The notes under the pieces were generated by a model, which searched no databases, was not told where the DNA came from, and was given only the letters and a program-made list of their open reading frames with translations. Below are positions 12,701 to 24,372 of a stretch of 64,000 nt of DNA, one piece after another (positions within the stretch are counted from its first letter, which is position 1; every line of letters starts with the position of its first letter). Source of the stretch: Rhodamnia argentea (Eukaryota > Streptophyta > Magnoliopsida > Myrtales > Myrtaceae); NCBI RefSeq assembly GCF_020921035.1, contig NC_063150.1, positions 2,232,001 through 2,296,000 on the forward strand. The letters are read 5' to 3'. The position numbers and the translations under genes are program-made.

Positions 12701-13055
12701 TTCCAATTCTCCTTCCTACAGCAGTTGAGTCATTAACCCATATTGACTTTAATATTGTTTAATAACAATATTAAACAAAGACATGGACGGAAGAGAAGCA
12801 ACTAATAACCTATAGTTGCAATAGAGGAGCCGACTTCGACGATCAAATATAGCATTAAGCGAGTGAGAGTTACCTAATCCTAAATGATTCATGCTTCATA
12901 TTCAAAAATTGAATCATGCAAGTTGAGATGTTTATTTACATATGATGTACTTATATTCATTAAGGATAAGATAGATCAAATAGCTTCCAGTAGAGATATG
13001 AAACATCAAATGGCGGGGTAAGGCCGGATGAAGATGAAGAGCTTTGGGGTTGTCA
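6764..13055 (+). repeat. Tandem array of a ~1.4-kb unit (four full copies plus one truncated)
   Basis: Direct head-to-tail repeats. Unit starts, at the 'gaggaaaactct' landmark: 6764, 8170, 9563, 10928, 12330; the last copy stops near 13055. The landmark 'actccaatcaaatata' recurs at about 6991, 8356, 9720, 11114, 12500, giving a period of 1.36-1.41 kb. Each unit has, in order: a CT-rich leader; a block with 'caacaaattgtcgga' and 'gacgtccaaattgatttt'; a hairpin of about 28 bases; then AT-rich DNA ending 'agatcacctcctc...gcaaaa'. Copies differ by scattered substitutions and small indels, so the array is not recent. A conserved stretch is open in units 1, 2 and 5 but broken in unit 4. I recognise no protein domain, LTR or RNA gene. 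Confidence 0.9.
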
Positions 13056-13285
13056 TGAGTGTGTAAGAAGTGCTTGATGAACCCTAAAAAAAGTACCTGG
13101 AGCAGGCTCTGATAAAAAAGAACCTAGAATGATTTGAGTTATCACACCATATTAAAAGTGGAAAGAGCTAATGCATTAATTCATGAATGTTGCGGCTAAT
13201 CATTAGAGGATATAAATAGGACTAACAAATCAAATATTGACACAATGATATGATGATAATGATAGTACCGAATCAGAACTTTCTA

Positions 13286-13490
13286 TTTATATCTTTAAAT
13301 GTGATGTACTTATTTTCATGGGGATAAGATAGATCAAATAATCTCCAGTAGAGATAGGAAACATCGAATGGCGGGTAAAGCCAGATGAAGATGAAGAATT
13401 TGGGGATTGCCATGAGTGTATAAGAAGTTCTCGATGGACCCTAAAAAGAAGAACCTGAAGTGGGCTCTAATACAATAAAAGAAAATGTTA
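13286..13490 (+). repeat. Detached partial copy of the tandem unit's 3' part
   Basis: Repeats the part of the last unit around 12935-13110: 'aaatgtgatgtacttattttc', 'gataagatagatcaaata', 'gatgaagatgaag', then 'gccatgagtgt.taagaag'. About 180 bases of unrelated AT-rich sequence separates the two copies. The junction 'catgagtgtgtaagaag' is shared, so the event duplicated an already truncated end. Confidence 0.75.
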
Positions 13491-14979
13491 AATGCAGCCC
13501 TAAGATTTTTGTTGAGAGCCATTAATTATGTCTTTAAGACATAAAACTTGTCTATTTAAAGCACATGTGTTTACAAATATGTTCATTTTCAATTTTTCAA
13601 AAGGTAATGAACACAAATTGTTTGTGGACAGAAGGGGTAATGGAGGGATCAATCGCATGCATTTGTCGCGACTCGAGTGGCTTATTAGTTGCTGGGTTCG
13701 CGAAACAGGTTTAGTGGTCCTCGGTTGTGCTCGCAGAAGCCCTAGCCATGAAGAACTCGATATTGTACTTGCAAATGAGAAGTGATCTGCGGAAAAATGG
13801 TGAGCTGAGCTTGGAGTTGGAGTTAGATAACTTATCACTTGTGAATTTGATCCAGTCGGTCCATGATTCCAAGGACATTCGGTCTGGTCCACGGTTCTAG
13901 AAATTGAGAACTGGTACCAACAGTCTAGTCCAAGGTTCTTGAGAGAATCGGACCAATCTGGACCATGCTCACCTCTAGCGTTGGCCGACCAAATGGACTG
14001 AATTGACACAATTACATAAGTTAAGACTTAATAGCAAAAAAAATAAAAAGAGACTGAATTGGCATAATTGCAATATATTTATGATTTTTTGAGTAATTTT
14101 CCCCATATTAAGTGAGCCCGATGAAAGTTTGTCTCTCTCTTTGAGCTCGCAATACAGAAGTGAGCCAAGCTATATATGCAGAAAATTTCGAAGAGGTGAA
14201 CACTGGTAGCTGAGGTGAGACCGTACCGTGACATGGACCTAACTTGTTATCCAAATCCGTCCATCACCAACATATTTGAGTGGGCGGGTCTGATGGGGTC
14301 TCCACTAAGGCCGGACTTCTATCTAAACTGCCTTGTCCGAACCCGCCCGCCCTTGATGCTCGTCAAGTCTATATGGCCTGAATTGACCATCGGCTGCTCC
14401 GCCATGATCAAGAGTGTAGGTAGAGTCTATCGATAAGAAATGGTTCACTGCCCTTGCACCAAAGAGATCCAAGCGGGCAGTCAATCTTCCTTCAAATTGA
14501 ATATATATAAATAGCTAAATAGAACAGATGAAGGGTTGGTTTGTCTGGATTTCTAAGAAGCCAAAAGTAACTTCCCTACCAAACTATATGATAATTCTTC
14601 AATTTCAAAATATTCAGAGAAATTTATGTGTATATTCACATCTCAATACAAAAGAATTTCAAGTATTTCACATTGAAAAGAGTTGGAAATTGCACTCCAC
14701 AAGATTATAATAAGCCGCTGGAGAGTTATATGTGCACCTATCAAAAAGTATTTTTCAAGATAGCAAATAAGTTGGCATCCGACTTGTCAAGAGAATATTG
14801 GCCACAAGAAATTTGGCTTCCGAAGCATTATATATACACCGAAGGAGAGTTGCACAACCGTTGTTAAGAAACTGAGAAAAAATTTTAAGCCTATCTCAGA
14901 CTTGCAGTGACTGATAAGAGGAGGGATTTCTGGTACTCACAGAAGTTAAAAATGTATCTTTTCAAAAACAGCTTAAGCC
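13491..14979. other. Intergenic region without recognised gene
   Basis: AT-rich. 13800-13990 has repeated GGTCC/GGACC pieces (ggtctggtcc, cggaccaatctggacc), probably an old repeat. Short open frames at 13500-14010 and 14215-14870 show no known motif and I do not call them genes. COQ6 3' UTR probably occupies the right edge. Confidence 0.5.
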
Positions 14980-17900
14980 TCATGTGAAAAGCGGCAGTCT
15001 TTGCTCGCCCGAGGCATATGATATAATGCTCCTTTTGAGAGGTGAGATATAGTTGGCAGCATGGAAACCAGCAGCTCGTAGTATGTTTAAAGGTCCAAAA
15101 TCAACAGAGTAAGCCTTTTGAAACCCATCAAGGATCGCCATCATAGCAATGTTAGCTGGCTTCCTCTCTGCTTCATATTTCTTTAACAAAGACGCCTGCA
15201 AGATATTTAACCCTACCAATCAAATTTGCCTTAACCAATATCAGTTCACTCTTATCTGCAAATTTCGCACGCCCATGCACAGATGAAAATCCCAATTTTC
15301 AGCCAAAGAGGAGCAGATTAACAGCAACACTTTTCCACTGTCTATGCATGAGATCTCAGCACTAGAACCCTGTTTACTGGTGCTATAAAACAAGAAATTT
15401 TGTGATATCCATGAGAGCAATTCTAACTCATGCATCAGAAAAGATTACTTTTTGGTGGACCAAGGTGGGTAATAACATCAACACAAGGGAATGAATTTAT
15501 CAATGGAATTTTTCATACTCCCTGTAAGTATGAGCATTGGCTTGTTCTGACTGCTAAAGAAGCAATGAGCATAATAAGCTAAATGAGGTCGACAGTTTTT
15601 TCTTATGCCATTCATTCCGAAAAATGAGATGCTCGATTGAATTTCGTGCAGGATGTTCAAGAAAGGTCTTCCCAAAGATGAAGCAAAACTTTTAAGCAAC
15701 AATTGAGCAAGAGATTACTAACCTCCCCTATGTCCATACCAACAGCAATGGCCTCGCCAATTACTCTTGAAAGAGCAAATGCATCTCCAAAGCCCAAATT
15801 GACTCCCTGACCAGCCAAAGGATGAACAGTATGTGCTGCATCTCCAATTAAAGCAACATGCTTTGACACATAGTCATTAGCATGCCTCAGGGACAAAGGG
15901 AACACCATTCTTTCAGATGCCAACTTGACCACTTTCGGGGGAATTTCAAATCCCCCATTGCCAGATGTGGGCACACCTGCTCCGAACCAAGAAAATATAT
16001 TTCCTTTCCCTAACAAGCTTGATGTGGGGTGAGGACCAAATCCATGATCAAGAGCATGATTCACTGTCTTCACAAAATCAATTTCAGTCATTGATTTTCG
16101 ATCCAAGGCTTCTTTTGGGTTCATGGTCCATACAATATTGCTAAAATTATCGCCCATTGGCAAAAGGGCAATTGGACCAGCAGGAAGAAACCTTTGCCAA
16201 GCACATTGGTTTTCTGAAGCATGTTCTACTGTACAGATGACTGCATTTTGTGAGTAATTCCAACCAGTAGTCTTAAATCCAGCTAATTCCCGCACTTGTG
16301 ACTTGGACCCATCAGCACCAACCTGCAGTCAATGTCATTTAACTTGATCAATCTGTAGATGCCTACATATCCCAATAACTAATCATTTGGACAGTACTTA
16401 AACTATTCTGATAAAATATATTATAAAAGATGACAACTAATATTACCACCAACTTCGCATATAGGCAAGTTCCATCACTCAAATGCAGCTTTGCGAGGTC
16501 CGCCCTAGAAATCTCTGAAGAGATACCATCCATCTGTTTAGACTTCAAACCTGGATTTAAGCTCATCGAAACTAGTCTGGAAGGAAAGATTCTCTTCTGA
16601 AAATCTGCATTCTGCCATGCTTTATCTCTTAGTTTCGCGTGCCAAACATAAAATATTATTCTAAATTGCATTTAAGGATATAAAATTGACAGCAACTCTG
16701 ATTCATCTTCTGATTTATCCACTTAAAGTAAAATGACTGGTCAACTTCAAATATGTTACCAGGTGCGCCAAAAAGTCAATTAAAAGCTCAATTTTACATA
16801 TAAGGAGATAATAAGCTGGTCTTCTAGAAAGGCAGACCCAAGGAAGATAAGAAAGATCCCAATAACTGGAAGCGCTAATCCAACAACTGAGATATGAGTC
16901 ACTAAAAGAAAGGACTAAATTACATGACATTAAGCTGGTCTTTTAGAAAGGCAGACCGAAGGAAGATAAGAAAGATCCCGATAACTGGAAGCGCTAATCC
17001 AACAACTGAAATATGAGTCACTAAAAGAAAGGACTAAATTACATGACATTCTTGACAAGCCAATGATTGTGCCAGTAGCATGTGCCATTCTTTTGAGATT
17101 GGTTTCAGGACAAGCGAAGTAACTGATTCACTCCCTCTCAGAATTCCCTAAAATCAGTCAATTAACAAATTAGCACTCATAAGTTGGATCTTACGTGTAT
17201 TCACCGTACTGTACTTTGACCAAACTATTATTTTAGTGCAATACATGATATTACGAACTTCAATATAACCTTGATTGGCTATAGTGTATGAGTAAGCATC
17301 ACATATGATATTACATATAAAACGTGACAGGTGAACACTATCACAGTCTAAGACGCAAAAAAAAAAAAAAAAAAAAAAAAACACTCTCACAGTCATCCTA
17401 TACGAGATTACATCTAATTTTCTAACATGACATTTCAAGGATGGTAAAAACTATCAATGCATTGGGTCCCTGCCTCTTTCTATGTGTCCAATCAAGTCCT
17501 TTTCTCTCGAGCTATTTACTTTTAACACCTGCGATGTAGCATTTATGACGTGGCAAATTCTCACACTGTCACACATATCCCAATACGGCACCTGCTGCCT
17601 AGTGGGTGTATATAGAAAATGAGTTAGGAGATTGAAAGTGTGCTTAAACCATTTTATATTCATTGTTGTATATGGACATAGATCAGTTGTACAAGTGAAC
17701 ATCATTCAGTGCATCTCTTTAATATGGTTAATGGCGCTGGCATGTGACATATATTGAATAATAGTTTTGTCATTATTTAAGGTTCCCAACATTAATATGG
17801 GTTCGACCAAAAACAAAAAGAAAAAAACATTAGTCTGGGTTGAAGGCATTACAGTGCTTACTGAGATTATACTAATGTAAAGGGACATTGGATAGCTAAC

Positions 17901-20900
17901 TAAGGTGTTACTGCGCATACATAGAACAGCTAATCAAGACATTACCCCAAAATTATGATTACCAGCATGTATTTAATTCCTCAACTTACAACAAACGATT
18001 GTTAATCATTAGAGTAATAAAGAGGTCTCATAAATGGGATAGAGCACCAAACAATATGATCTCCAATACCAAACAATTCATGCAAAATAAGTATGCAAAT
18101 AGTAGGAGAATTTATCTGTTCTGGTTTTCTGGTAATAGTCCACTAAAGAATGGTTTTTCTTTAATTTTTTTTTTAGTAAAAGAATTTTGAATTAGTAGAT
18201 ACGAAGGTGTAACAACCCATCAATGTGAAAGCTCTCAACTCTCTCTCTCTCTCTCTCTCAGTTTAGGGTATACAGTAGACACATGTGAGTGAGAGTAACT
18301 TGAATTCTAAGAGCAGTGATGGTGGTGAGTACCTGTATACACAGCAGTAGAGAACTTTGAAGCACCTTATTCTCAACCACGCACCTGTCATTCATAAAAG
18401 CAGCAGCATCAACTAAATTGTCTCTGAAAAACAAAATGTCGCAGCTCACTATATACACTTGATGCTCACCCTAGTGAATCTTTATCCACATCTCTTGCAT
18501 GGTATCGAGTATATCCCAAGCCAGTATAATCCCATACCTAAGGAAAAAGCAGGGCATTAGCCCAGAAGCATGAATTTTCATGCAACAAGCGGCATAGTTT
18601 ACAAAAAAGCAATGCCAATATCAACGTGAAAATGAAATGGCAAGCCATAATTCGTAGTTCATTTAACATACTACAACTACAAGAACCACCAACACCACCA
18701 AGCCTTATCCCACTAAGGGGTCGACTATAGTACAGGTTTGACTCAGATTTAAGTATTCCTCAATTGACACGAGAATATTATGACAATAAGGAAAAGGAGA
18801 AACCCAAAAGTCAAAGTATAGTGAAGAGATCAACAGGTTGAAGAAGTTTCTTGGACAAGAGCTCGAGAGAAAATATCTTGGGAAGCTTCAATACTTTCTT
18901 GGGATTGAAGTTGCCGGATCTTCAAAAGGAATTATTCTATCCCAAAGGAATTATGTCCTTGATCTTTTGACTGAAGTTGGATTATTGGGATATCATCGGA
19001 GGGATGACACCTATCGAGGCCAATGCTCGTCTTCAAGCAAAGGAGGATGATCCAGTGGATAAGGGTCGTTATTAGCAATTATTGGGCAAGTTGATTTATT
19101 TGTCTCACACCCGACCCGATATTGCTTTTCTTGAGTCCGGTGAATTAGTTTATGCATGATCCATATTCTACTCATATGGATGTTGTACGTCATATCCTTC
19201 AATTTTTGAAGTCTACTCCTAGGAAAGGGATTACTCTGTCTCTTCATCATGGCTTGAAAGTTGAAGCCTATACAAATGCTAATTGGGTTGGATCTCTTGA
19301 TCGGAAGTCTATTTCAGCGTAATATACTTTCTTAGGAAGGGATCTTGTGACTTGGCGCGTCAAAAAGTAGAATGTGGTCGCTCGATCTAGTTGGTCCGGG
19401 GAGTTTGTGAGCTATTATGGGTTAAAAGACTACTTGAAGATCTTGGTGCATTTTTTCCTATTCCTATGATGCTATCTTGTGATAGGAAGGCCGCCATTAG
19501 TAATGCTCATAATCCTACACACCACGACCGTACAAAACATGTGGAGATTGAAAAGCACTTTATCAATGAGAAGTTGGAGAGTAGTTTAATTTGTACGCCC
19601 TTTGTTCAGTCTAGTGATCAACTTGTCGATTTGTTTAGTAAAGGATTAAGGGGTAAATCGTTTCATTATGTTTTAGTCAAGTTGGGCATGTGTGACATCT
19701 ATGCTCCAACTTGAGGGGGAGTATTGAGATTATATGGCCGTTGAGGCTATTTATCTATTTCCTTTACTACTTCATATATGGCAGCAATAAGGGTGATATT
19801 GTAATTTTGGCCTCTTGGCTTTATACACATTGACCCAACCAAGCACGCAGTTCAGTTTTTTTGTCTCTCAACACATAGCTTACTGATTCATAGCAAGATA
19901 AAAGGAAAACAAAAAAATTGCAAGAAAATAGGTGAAATAATAGAGTGAGCACATCATTATATCAATTAACTGCAGGAAATCTTTGAAATGCCACGGGAGA
20001 AGGGGTTTTACAAATAAAGTAGGAGAAATACCTGCATTTGATCAAAATATGCATGTCGATATGGCTGAAGATATTGCCAAGCACCAATATCTACAAAGTT
20101 CACCATGTTACTAACGTATACATATCTTACAATGGCATTATCGCCTTCAAAAAGAACTATAACCTCTTCCTTGTTCACCCCATAATAAAAGGTAGAATTA
20201 GATATTCACTGACTCATCTACAGCATGAGAAATTAAAGCACATTATTAGTATGACAACTCCAGAAAACGAGGAAAACTTCCGATCATAACACTCATCTAT
20301 CTGGCTCTATCTCAAGCCCTAATCCAATATAAAACAGCTTTGCTTTGCATGAGCAGGAAAGGAAGAAACTCCTATACAACAAACAAAACAAGAGAAAAGT
20401 TCGACCAATACTGACCAAAAGAATAGACAGAGTAACAAGCTTGACCGAGGGACTCCTACTTGACATCATTAAGCAAAAGTGATGGTAGATAGACAGAAGG
20501 ACCAAAGAAATGAAGCGCGAAAGATGAGAATGAGAAACCTGCAAAAGATCCTAAATTTTACAGCAATATTACTCTACCTCTGAACATTGATGTTGTTGCA
20601 GGCGTTATTGTACTGACCCTAGGATCTGGAGGATCCTGTTTGTTGATGCGAATTCCATTGACCAATGCTGGATTGCTATCAATGATGGCAACATTTAAAT
20701 GCTTTGTCAATGGCATGCTTGCTGCAGATAATCAACATTGACTGCATGAAGTCAGTTGAATGTACAGACAGGGAGGGTCACTAAACATAGATGAGCAAAT
20801 GGTTTTCTTTTCCCGTGTATATGCCACAAACATTTCAGGATTGTGACATCTTGAACGGATGACATAAGTAGATTTGTCATCATTCTTCACCACCATCAGC

Positions 20901-22188
20901 CTTCAATACCAAAAATATATTAACGATCTAAAACTAAGACTCAAATAGTCTGTGGAGAAATACATGTCAAAATCCATTTTCCAAATTTTCCAAGGCCTGA
21001 AAGATTGGAAAAGACAGGTCAACAAGAATTATGTTTAATTCAGATTAACAAAAAAGGCATACTGAAATTTTGAAAGTCACCTCATTTTTACCCAAGAAAG
21101 AAAAACATAACACGTTTTTCAGACTTAACGTAGGACTGCAAATCCACCAACTCATTCAACCACACCATCACCTTCAGCTACGACTGAGAAGCACCACCTT
21201 CAACCTTTGCCACGTTCAAGGATCCCACTTTCACTACCACTAGTGCCACCAACCACCTCCACCTCAAAGACACCGTCCCTATTGCTGCACAGCACTGCCT
21301 CTACCACATCACTTAGTAAACAAATTCAATAGATGAGTCTTAGCATATCTACCCTCATCATACATAGAATTGGCGAACAGAAAGCTAAGTCATAGGGACA
21401 ACAATCTTGAAAAACTGTGGGCCCAGATATCAATACTCCACTGGCCGAAATATATATAGCTTAACACTGTAACATCAATAGGCTCAGACTCAGATTATCT
21501 GTCTAGCGCTACAAAAATCGGGATACAGACATAAACTCAAGAAGATTAAACAAGCCAAAGCTCACCTAAGGAACAAGCAAGAGACATGCCAACCATTCCC
21601 CCTCCAACAATAGCGATGTCATATTGGGCAATGCTGGTTCCACTACATTGCTGCTCTTGACCCTAGAATTTTCAAGCACATTCCAGCACCAAGCATCATA
21701 AACAAGCTAGAAACAAAGAGGCATGCCGTTGAACTAAAAGAAAAAAAAAACCCACAAATATGGCTAAAGAAAAAGAAACAAATACATGATTGGATTGGCG
21801 AATCGAACCGGATGGGCCAGCAGCGGCAGCTCCACACAGGCATCTCGATCGGACTCGTATGCCACCTAAATTTACAGCAAAGCTCTTCCGAATGAACCTG
21901 AGACCCAGCCGCACGAGAAATCAAAGCAAACCCTTAATCGAGCAATGCCCAGAATCATCGGAAACGGTTAATTCAAGGACATTTTAGCGTGACGCAGCAG
22001 CCAGAATCAACAGAAACAGATTGATCGAGCAGACATTTCTGTGACATCTCTAGGGACAACATTACTTGACAAGTATCAGAATGGCGAGCGAAAATGAGTG
22101 ATTCGATTTCAAGGGAGATGAGGAATGATACCTGTTCATGCTTAGAGTGCAGGACGCGCGCTGAGAGAGGGACTCCGTTCCCCTTCAT
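14980..22188 (-). CDS. COQ6: Ubiquinone biosynthesis monooxygenase COQ6, mitochondrial
   Basis: FAD-dependent C5-hydroxylase of coenzyme Q synthesis in the mitochondrial CoQ-synthome (family knowledge). Exons on the minus strand: 22188-22132 (tentative), 21662-21566, 20721-20578, 20090-20032, 18537-18470, 18384-18333, 16611-16447, 16322-15723, 15195-14980; 485 residues. FAD motif QYDIAIVGGGMVGMSLACSL in exon 2, DPRVSTITPAT in exon 3, VWDYTGLGYTRY in exon 5, and the second FAD motif GDAAHTVHPLAGQGVNLGFGD in exon 8. Ends LPLFT. Phases agree throughout. The N-terminus is uncertain: exon 1 gives a basic but weak presequence, and another ATG at 21958 has only a poor donor. An intron of about 1.5 kb (20031-18538) carries a copia fragment; intron 7-8... 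the one between 18333 and 16611 carries a tandem duplication. A CACGTG lies upstream at 22234-22239. Confidence 0.93.
16812..17049 (+). repeat. 119-bp tandem duplication in a COQ6 intron
   Basis: Two adjacent near-identical copies, 16812-16930 and 16931-17049, both starting taagctggtctt and ending aattacatgacat. I see only a few substitutions (cccaag/ccgaag, cccaata/cccgata, gagata/aaata). It lies in the intron upstream of the exon 16611-16447 and does not touch coding sequence. Confidence 0.9.
17340..17385. repeat. Poly-A tract (plus strand) in a COQ6 intron
   Basis: About 24 consecutive A starting near 17357. It could be the tail of a retroposed sequence or simple slippage; nothing recognisable is attached. 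Confidence 0.6.
18826..19715 (+). pseudogene. Ty1/copia RT-RNase H fragment, frameshifted
   Basis: 3' end of a copia pol gene, lying antisense inside a COQ6 intron. Readable blocks in changing frames: LGKLQYFLGIEVAGSSKGI and LSQRNYVLDLLTE (end of RT), SHTRPDIAF near 19110, WVGSLDRKSISA near 19290, and HHDRTKHVEIEKHFI with DLFSKGL (RNase H end) at 19520-19660. Stops and frameshifts at 19020-19130 and 19320-19430 break it. The 5' part of the element is missing. A polypurine tract (ttgaggggga, 19711-19720) follows the frame, as expected just before a 3' LTR. Confidence 0.9.
19722..19873 (+). repeat. Putative short 3' LTR of the copia fragment
   Basis: Begins just after the polypurine tract with TATTGAGA and ends with TCTCAACA. 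These form an 8-base inverted pair with one mismatch, the expected TGTTGAGA...TCTCAACA of an LTR. Length about 152 bases. The 5' LTR is absent, so no target-site duplication can be checked. Confidence 0.65.
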
Positions 22189-22499
22189 TTTCTAGTTTTG
22201 TGTACGTACTGCGCAGCAGTGACGATTGTGAGGCACGTGCAATACGCGTGCGTGGCCGTGGGAAGGTGAAATGGTCTATCCCGCCCTCACTACCACTAGA
22301 TCATTTTCTGAGCTAAATTTATCGCGGATGTATCAATTTAAAATTTTTCGTGGTATTAATCCTTAAAAAATAATTTATTTGTACCAAAAAATATACAATG
22401 AGAGCCACCAAAATTACATTATAAAGTTAAAATAGAGATAACAATAGCAAGAGAGTTATAATGACGTTTACTTGAATGTCATAATTTTTTCCTCTCACT

Positions 22500-22875
22500 T
22501 AAATATAACAAATTTGAAAAAAAAAAATTGACCAGTTAAGGGTCATCGCCAATTTGCCTTGCTGGAAAATCCGAAATGCACGTTGGTCATCCTACGTTAC
22601 ACCGGTAGCGTTGACGTAGATAATTTTTGTATATTTTTCTCAATTTGAATTATTCTATTATTTTTTAGTTTTTCATTTTCCTCGTTTTCTATGCTGGCGA
22701 CGGTCAATGGCGACCCTCGCTGGTTGCAAAGGCCTCGCCCACCACTACTTGGGCTGTGAGGCCCTTACCGACAATCGCCCAAGGCCTCTGCGGCCCCGCA
22801 TATCGAGGGCAAAGCGGCCCTCGCCTAGTTTGAGCAAGGCCTTCACTACTAGCGAGAGTCGCTGGTGACTCTCAA
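22500..22875 (+). repeat. Truncated GC-core TIR element
   Basis: AT-rich arm with 'cctacgttacaccggtagcgttgacgtag', followed by a GC-rich core at 22690-22870 full of gcgaccctcgct/gccctcgcc motifs. This resembles the arm-core layout of the elements at 27990 and 41745. One arm is missing. Confidence 0.55.
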
Positions 22876-23963
22876 TGGCACAGAATAAACAAAGAAAAAT
22901 GACGTTGTTTAATGTTAGACAAAAATTTCTATATAGAATTTTCGTTTATTTTTCAAAATTTCATGTCATAATGGGAAATTTAGTAAAAAAAATCCACATG
23001 GAATGGTTTGCCAAAAATGGCACTCAAAAGATCAATTTCACTATAATATGGCACTCAAGTGAGCAAAAAAAAAAAATATTATTACACTCAAGTAAGCGTT
23101 ATACAAGAACTATGATATTCCTAATGTTCTTATCTTAAAATACAAGCAAAAGGTGTTTGTAATTGATGGGTTTTATGGGTTACGGTGGGCCGCCCATGTT
23201 GGGTTAACCCAGCCCAAGCCCACAGCCTGCACAAGTAGTTACATGGTTTTTTTTTTTTTTTTTGGGTCTAATAGTTACATGGTTTTGAACATGATAAATT
23301 TCACACGTTTGTACTTCTTCAAAAGAAGTTCTTCTCTGATTGAGAAAAAGAACAGAAGGAAAACAGAACGTTTCCTCTTGCAAAAACAGAAGACGAAAAC
23401 TCTCTTGAGGCTGCGAAGGAAAGCATTTAATATGTGGAAATCAAGATAAGTTCCGTCACGTGATATACTTGTTTCAATCGGTGATTCAAGATGTTCCTGG
23501 ACATGTTTTTCATACTTTCTTCTGTTGTTTCGGGAATTCATTTCCAACAATAATAATTCAATAAAGGATAATATCAACATTGCCCTACGTATGTTTCATA
23601 CTCATTAACTGTTTTTTGAAGTTTTACATTTTAAAGTTCGGATGAAGCGGTTTAAGAACTTACTTAGGTCCAATTTACATGACGTTTACATGTCGTAATG
23701 TAATTCGTGATATTCTGGTAAAATGGTCGGCACAACACGCGGGATCATCAGTTTTATTTTGCTGTAAAGTTTATCGTCTATGAATCTTCCTCTTTTTATG
23801 TGTTCGGAGTCCAAACTTTGGACCGAGAGAAGCGAAAGGTAATGAGTGGATGGTAACAACTTTAAAAGAATATTCCCTTCATTGATATTATATATCCACA
23901 CTGTTAGTTAAAATTATGCAAAAAAAAAAAGTTCCATAAAATAATCATACATGCATTTAAAAT

Positions 23964-24372
23964 TTAATAAATTTAATACCATTAAAAACCCAAACTGGTA
24001 CATTTATATCGTATTTACCTCAAACTAATTAGTGTGTTGCAAAAACTTACTAACTAGTACACCCATATCACATTTATCTCAAATTAATTTCTTCTATTCA
24101 AAAAAGTCTCAAAGCGATACACACGTGCTAGATTTTCCCTAAATTATGATAAATCTTGACTTTTATTGAGGTAAACATGACACGGGTATATCATTTTGGT
24201 GCAAATGCGCCACATGCATACCAATTTGGGATTTTTTGTGACACGAGAATTAATTTGGGATGAAAATGGCACAAATGTAGTAGTTCGGGAGTTTTTGTGA
24301 CATAAAAACTAATTTTGGGTAAATGCGACACGAGTGTAATAATTTGAGATTTTTTTTATGGTATTAATCCAA
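23964..24372. repeat. MITE-like inverted repeat, 'taataccat' family
   Basis: Starts with aataccattaaaaacccaaactggtaca and ends with ttttttatggtattaatcc, so the ends are inverted copies. Relatives lie at 35514-35893 and in pieces at 22330-22400 and 37400-37935. No target-site duplication found. Confidence 0.55.

Noticed and set aside
7226..12775. Endogenous geminivirus origin, because each array unit has TAATATT in a stem-loop.
   Set aside because: In geminiviruses the conserved nonanucleotide sits in the loop and ends in AC. Here TAATATTGT is in the stem, the loop differs, and no Rep-like frame is present.
6764..13490. The array as tandem LTRs of a retrotransposon.
   Set aside because: Units are joined directly with no internal domain, primer-binding site or polypurine tract between them, and no TG...CA ends coincide with the unit limits I could define.
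13500..14010. 169-codon open frame on the minus strand.
   Set aside because: No recognisable motif, lies in repeat-like GGTCC-rich DNA, no splice partners.
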